In this document: one piece after another, positions 59,701 through 64,000 of the stretch
Layout of the letters: the number at the start of each line of letters is the position of its first letter
Numbering within the stretch: position 1 is the stretch's first letter
Source: Taxillus chinensis
Taxonomy: Eukaryota; Streptophyta; Magnoliopsida; Santalales; Loranthaceae
DNA length: 64,000 nt
Assembly: GCA_023512835.1 (NCBI GenBank)
Contig: CM042085.1
Span: 28,479,812-28,543,811 of the forward strand
Direction of reading: 5' to 3'
Notes under the pieces: model-generated
Told to the model about the DNA's origin: nothing
What the model saw: only the letters and a program-made list of their open reading frames with translations
Database searches by the model: none
Translations under genes and position numbers: made by a program

Positions 59701-60300
59701 GTTTTACTCCCTACGACAGTTGCATAGCGGAAAGAGTCTTTGCCTTCAACTCTTCCTCTCATTACGGACACCATGCGAATCCGCCTCTTGTTTATTATGC
59801 ATATTGTGTTGGTGCTAGGAATTAGAATCTCCAGCCCAAGAACCATCAGGTAGTCGTCCATCGAGACTACGGGAGATTCACCTTGCCCCTCCATTCTCCA
59901 ATGCAAAGCTCAACACCTTGAGCTACACCATGAATTGGACTCGGCTTAGAATTCACCATCTTCAGCCAGCCCTTTTCCTCCTTGTAAGTTATCCCCATGC
60001 ATCGGTCTTCCTTCAACTCTATGAAGTTATTTGTTGCCCTTGTGCCACCAAGGCCTTCATCTCACGACCACCGGATTTGGTAATCACGTACATCCTCCCT
60101 TTTCTTTTGGACTTCGGCCCCTCCACCCGCGCCTTGATTGCATTCAAGAGTTGCAAGGAACCAAGACATGGATTGCTTGCTTCTTTTTCCTCCTTGTTTT
60201 GAATCATCGTCGTTAGATTCGACCACTTCGGGCACTCGAATGCCTTATGAGGACCCTCGCAAAGAAAGCAAGATATCTTTGACCTCTCCCGAGCTTAATG
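56790..60300 (-). pseudogene. Chromovirus gag(partial)-pol with chromodomain
   Basis: The zinc knuckle CFLCEGPHKAFEC is intact (CX2CX3HX4C). Next is LQLLNAIKARVE..KGRMYV, which leads to the protease; its DTG-type site is broken by a frameshift near 60050. RT has [24 protein letters not shown] and [11 protein letters not shown]. RNase H has NTDASNFAISGVLMRE and RYTVHEKKM. The integrase finger region ends ECHDSKWAGHPGVDR and the core begins [16 protein letters not shown]. The chromodomain reads VEYYVKWKDRLDEEASWE. The RT YxDD motif region (59050-59100) is frameshifted. Domain order and families are clear; coding capacity is lost. Confidence 0.8.
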
Positions 60301-60700
60301 TATATTCAAACATGTACTTTGCCATATATTAGTTTTGTTGTTGGAATATTAGGTTGATATCAAAGTAATCTTGGAATGTATCATTAGAAAGCTACAAAAA
60401 AGTGCTTAGATATTTAGCAGACACTAAGAATTGCATGCTCATATAAAAGAAGTCTAACTCCCTTGAGGTGATTGTGTATTCAAAATCAGACTATGCGGGT
60501 TGTATAGATTTGAGAAATCTATATTTGGTGACATGTTCCCTATTAGCTAGAGGATGGGAAAATGGAAAACAGTTTGTTGTTGCTACTTCCTTTATGAATG
60601 CTGAATTTGTTGTCTGCTTTGAGACCATTATTCATGTATTGGTTGTAAAAAAATTTCTTGGGATTATATATTGTTGACAGATAGCTAGGCAAATGAGACT
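60301..60700 (+). pseudogene. Copia RNase H fragment
   Basis: On the plus strand 60380-60680 gives VYSKSDYAGC, then a GKQFVVATSFMNAEFV block, equivalent to the Copia RNase H motifs (YSDSDYAGC, TAEAEYV-type). It has no RT before it and no LTR after it. It is an isolated piece joined to the truncated chromovirus. Confidence 0.7.
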
Positions 60701-60839
60701 TTAATGTGATAATTTTGCGGCTATTTTTTTTTCTAAGAAATACACATAGATTTCTTAGAAAAATGCAAAACACATAAATTTGAAATAAATGTTTGCTAAA
60801 GAAGAAGTGCAATTACTTTAAAGTGCTTGAAAGGAATTG

Positions 60840-61300
60840 AAAATACATATACATACATATATATATACATACATACAGAGTTTTGATATATTACGAACGT
60901 ACGCACTATATTCTTAACGTGAGAACGTTAAGATGAGCCGTCGGATCGGACGCGTTAAATTTCAGCCATTAGATGAAAAAAAAACCTAATCCCTAATTCT
61001 CTTCTGCTTGAGTGACTGCATCTACGCCCGGTCTCCCTGTCCCTCATGCTCGCGTGCTCTCTCTCTCTCTCTCAATCAAGCACGATTCGCGTCGCCTCCC
61101 TCTACCCACGTCGCCCTCTCTCGACTCGATTGCGCTACCTCTCTCCGTCGCCCCTCATCCATGCTCTCTCTCTCACTCAATCAAACACCACCATCCGTTA
61201 TGTGCTCGCTGCTACCTCTCTCGTCGCCCCTCATCCACGCTGTCTCTCTCTCAATTGAACAGCACGATTCGTGTTGCGCTCACTCTGCGACAAGGAGGGT
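60840..61300 (+). promoter_or_regulatory. CT-rich promoter or 5'-UTR-like stretch of unknown origin
   Basis: An AT dinucleotide-rich stretch (60845-60900), a perfect 8-bp inverted repeat with 4-bp loop (60913-60932), then from about 61030 CT-rich sequence with a roughly 90-bp imperfect duplication (CTACCTCTCTCCGTCGCCCC near 61135 and again near 61215). Such sequence is common at the start of plant genes. The Ser/Leu-rich frames here are products of the CT repeats. Confidence 0.3.
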
Positions 61301-62112
61301 ATGCGTCAATTTCTAGTTTTTTCCTATTATTCATTTATTGTGGATGAATTTTCTGATTGTGTTATTATATTAGTAGTTCTCAAGAAGATGTACATACTCC
61401 ATCTGCAATTTTGCTAGTTGCCTCCGTATACCACATGGGTCTTCTTGCACAGGTGTGTTATCATATGTTGTTTACTGATATCATATTTAATTTTGCCTTT
61501 CAATGCTTACTTCACCGGTTATTTATTTTCCTTCAATTTTTCGTGAATACTATTTGCAGTTTGAAAATTATTGTTCAGTTGGTATAAGTGAAATGATAAT
61601 ATGTTTTTCCTATATGAGAATCATATTAATCTCTACGCTGACCGTAGTTTTTGATGAATTTTGTTTTACCGTGAGGGTTGTCTTGGGTGTTATTGTGGAG
61701 CTTATGAAGAGTTTAATGTATTCCCCAACTCCAAGAAGCTTGTTGATACCTTACAATCTCATAAAAATTTAATAAAGTTGGAGTTGTTTGTCCGATATAT
61801 CATTGCTAAATAGTTACTTTATTGGCTCAGGTCAATTATATTTTCAAAATTAAAGAGATAATAATTTATTATTTAAGGCATCTCGTTTGCATGCAACAAA
61901 TTCAAAGTTGAGTCATGCGTCTTGTTCTTTCAATTTTGTTTGTTAGTCGCATATAATATATTGGGTTTAATAAACCATAAATTATTCACTGTATAATTGT
62001 ATATAACAGTTAGGGCAATTTTTTGTAGACCTTTGTTATTCTTTTTTTTTCCAACCTTTGTTATTCTGTTTTTTTCCAGCCTTTGTTATTCTTGTTTTTT
62101 TTAGACTTCAAC
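61301..62112 (+). other. No identifiable gene; one exon-like stretch
   Basis: AT-rich, with a frame around 61376-61451 (SQEDVHTPSAILLVASVYHMG) ending at a GT that could be a splice donor. I do not recognise the peptide. The T-rich runs at 62040-62105 look like a polypyrimidine tract before the ORF at 62113. Confidence 0.2.
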
Positions 62113-62211
62113 TATGGAAGATGAGAACTTGGAACAACAAATAAGTGATTGGATTCGGGAAAATGGGGAAGAAGATGGTGGCAATTCAGGTGATGAAAAT
62201 GAAATTAAATA
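62113..62211 (+). CDS. Short acidic ORF of unknown identity (32 aa)
   Basis: An ATG frame of 32 codons plus TAA, rich in Glu, Asp, Asn and Gly (EDENLEQQISDWIRENGEED). A T-rich tract ending in TTAG precedes it, so it could be the last exon of a small gene whose earlier part lies at 61-62 kb. I do not recognise it. It may also be a chance frame or a scrap of a transposon protein. Confidence 0.2.
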
Positions 62212-63041
62212 AGGTCTATGTCCTTGTTTTTTGTCTCGTTATAGTTATATAACCTTTATTGTCATTATGTCTGGTAGATATACCACCCATACTATAGTTT
62301 TCAAGGCCGTGAGGCTCTTGTGCAACAACAATGATTACATTATATTTGAATCTGGGGTCGTAGGACTCTTATGGGTTTTGCACCTTAGGACAGCAAGCAT
62401 ATTCCTACACTTTATTTCTTCATTTCCTGGGATTTGAGACCTTAGGACAACAAGCATTTGTGGGATTTGGGCTCTAGTTGTGAATGCAAAATACTACAGA
62501 ATCTTGGAGATTAATTTTATGATCTTACCGTATTTTATTTCCATAAATGTTGATGCAAAATGCAAAAATTCGATGTTGGAGAATGCAAAAATTCCGATCT
62601 CGCAGAATGCACTAGTGTTTTAATTTGGGATATTGGAGAATGCAGAATGCAAAATTTGCATTCTTAAATTTTGATATCAACATTTTTTAAATTCTAATAT
62701 TGCGGCGTTTTTAATTTGGGATACACTACAACATTTTTTTAATTCTGTGTTTTTTAATACACTAGAACGTTTTGAATTTGGGGTATCGGCATTTTAAATT
62801 TTGATATTTTGCAAAATGCAGAATGTAGAATTCGATATGGCGATTAACAAAGTGCAAAGGGTAGTGTGGACTGTGGAGACGTGTGGATTGTGGAGCTGGA
62901 ATGTGGACTGAGTTGAATTTTAATTTCTTTTAAAAAAAACCATTGAACATGATGTATTATATGATAATTTCGTAACTTAGCTGGAATGTTGTAAATAATA
63001 TTCTTTGATGAGATATTCATACAATCTTGATTGTATCATTT
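62212..63041. other. No gene; degenerate short repeats
   Basis: AT-rich sequence with many scattered copies of GAATGCAAAAT-like words (62480-62830). Nothing coding. Confidence 0.4.
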
Positions 63042-64000
63042 TGTTGGATCAAACCGAGAATTTGGATAATGCGGAACAAACGCTATGTAATTTGACTCGA
63101 GATGTTTCATGATTATCATTAAGTCTGTGCGGATGAGTTAACTCTAAATCCGGACCTACTCATGTGAGGACAAAGCAAAGGACAAGATACATAATCCTGA
63201 TCCGAATCATCATGAGTGTCGTCATTCACTTGGTATATAACCAAGTCATCATCCAGAGTAAGAACCCTTCGTGCTGATTAAACACTTGACAAAACGACTA
63301 GGAACCGCGTCTAACACTCAACTAGATTATGTCAATTAATGCGGAGTAAGTTCCTGAGTCTACATCTTGCACGGAGTAGAAGAGACTTGTGAGAGAGAAA
63401 GAATCGAAGTTGTCACTCCATACGGAGTAAGGATCCGAGCTTCGTTCATGCGGAGTAAGGATAAGCAGTTGCGAGTAAGGACATCAAATGTAGAATAAGG
63501 AATCCGAACCATTACTCATGCGGAGTAAGGAAGCGCTGATGCGGAGTAAGCTCTCCGAACCACTGCTCATGCGGAGTAAGGAAGAGCTGACACGGAATAA
63601 GGATTCCAGGACTTCATTCATACGGAGTAAGCAATCACTGATACGGAGTAAGGATCTGAGCTTCGTTCATGCGGAGTAAGGAACCTTGCAACGGACCAAG
63701 AAGATGCTGCTTCATCTCTCCAAGCTGCAATTAATGCTAGCGGTTCGCTACGTCCCGATGTAAGACAAACACATTGAATACCTAAATTGTCTAACACATA
63801 GAACACACATAGATGTGGACGCAGTCTCAAATGCAATTGGAATCAAGCAAAGAATTCATTACAACTTATGCTTCCAATATTTCGAGCTCCACATCCGCAG
63901 CAGTTAAAGCTTCAAAGCATTTTCCGATGAAGAACTTTAATGCACCACACTACTCGGAAAATGCGGTTCCAAGATAAAATTCTAGGATGTCTATATATAT
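63042..64000 (+). repeat. Sirevirus-like Copia LTR, plus orientation, cut by the window edge
   Basis: Starts TGTTGGATCAAACCGAGAATTTGG, the same start as the minus-strand LTRs at 17725 and 29314. It holds many copies of CGGAGTAAGG spaced about 25-45 bp apart (63340-63680), the reverse complement of the CCTTACTCCG word of the tandem arrays there. The end region (63880-63990, CCGCAGCAGTTAAAGC) also matches. Diverged, so an older or different subfamily. The element's body, if any, lies outside the window. Confidence 0.75.

Larger units (their letters stand above)
56445..60300 (-). mobile_element. 5'-truncated chromovirus (Gypsy, Reina-like), TSD side CCATG
   Basis: Minus-strand order: zinc knuckle of gag (60232-60270), protease, RT (about 59226-59504), RNase H (about 58080-58660), integrase with H2C2 finger and core (about 57770-58190), chromodomain (about 56810-56969), PPT and 3' LTR (56445-56789). 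The 5' LTR and most of gag are missing; the right end runs into a Copia fragment near 60300. Short LTRs and a C-terminal chromodomain fit the Reina clade of chromoviruses. Frames are broken in many places. Confidence 0.8.

Noticed and set aside
61008..61347. Two overlapping ~100-codon Ser/Leu/Pro-rich frames
   Set aside because: Generated by CT-rich and duplicated sequence in two phases; no sign of coding constraint.

Overview
The window is nuclear DNA of a flowering plant, most likely a eudicot. It carries one intact-looking plant gene with nine exons and eight GT-AG introns, surrounded by dense, nested plant transposable elements: Copia and Gypsy LTR elements, a TRIM, hAT elements and MITEs, and an L1-type LINE. 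The species cannot be named from the sequence. There are no bacterial operons, CRISPR arrays or rRNA/tRNA genes.

Left part (1-17.3 kb): a minus-strand Gypsy-like element whose 1.69-kb LTR (1833-3525) carries a 24-26-bp tandem repeat. Next come rearranged pieces of a Sirevirus-like Copia element (3.5-4.8 kb) and the 3' part of a ~3-kb Tat/Ogre-like LTR (4.9-6.5 kb). A very AT-rich fold-back element (6506-8859) follows, with a GC-rich hAT-type MITE inside it. A decayed plus-strand Copia element (about 9.0-13.8 kb) holds a perfectly delimited TRIM in its gag. A second Tat/Ogre-like LTR (14.1-17.1 kb) is followed by a lone TRIM LTR.

Middle (17.3-34.6 kb): a complete 12.7-kb minus-strand Copia/Sirevirus-like element (17725-30469) with TSD AGCCC sits inside the LTR of an older relative. 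It has two ~1.16-kb LTRs, PBS, PPT, gag, protease, integrase, RT and RNase H, plus a long env-like region after pol. All its reading frames are broken by short indels. A small non-autonomous LTR element follows at 32.2-33.9 kb.

34.6-43.6 kb: a third Tat/Ogre-like LTR in plus orientation, a solo LTR with TSD CCCTT, AT-rich sequence without genes, a hAT-end-like fragment and a small Gypsy-like LTR remnant just upstream of the gene.

Gene (43908-53186, plus): an orthologue of TBCC domain-containing protein 1 (TBCCD1). Nine in-phase exons give 549 codons. Intron 2 holds a 591-bp hAT-type MITE (TSD CTTGTATG). Intron 4 holds a 3.5-kb hAT element (TSD ATCATAAA) encoding a BED finger and hAT C-terminal motifs. 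The gene seems to tolerate both insertions.

Right part (53.6-64 kb): an LTR fragment related to the one at 1.8-3.5 kb, a truncated L1-type LINE, a 5'-truncated minus-strand chromovirus with a chromodomain, a Copia RNase H fragment, a CT-rich promoter-like stretch with no identifiable gene, and the start of another Sirevirus-like LTR (63042 to the window edge).
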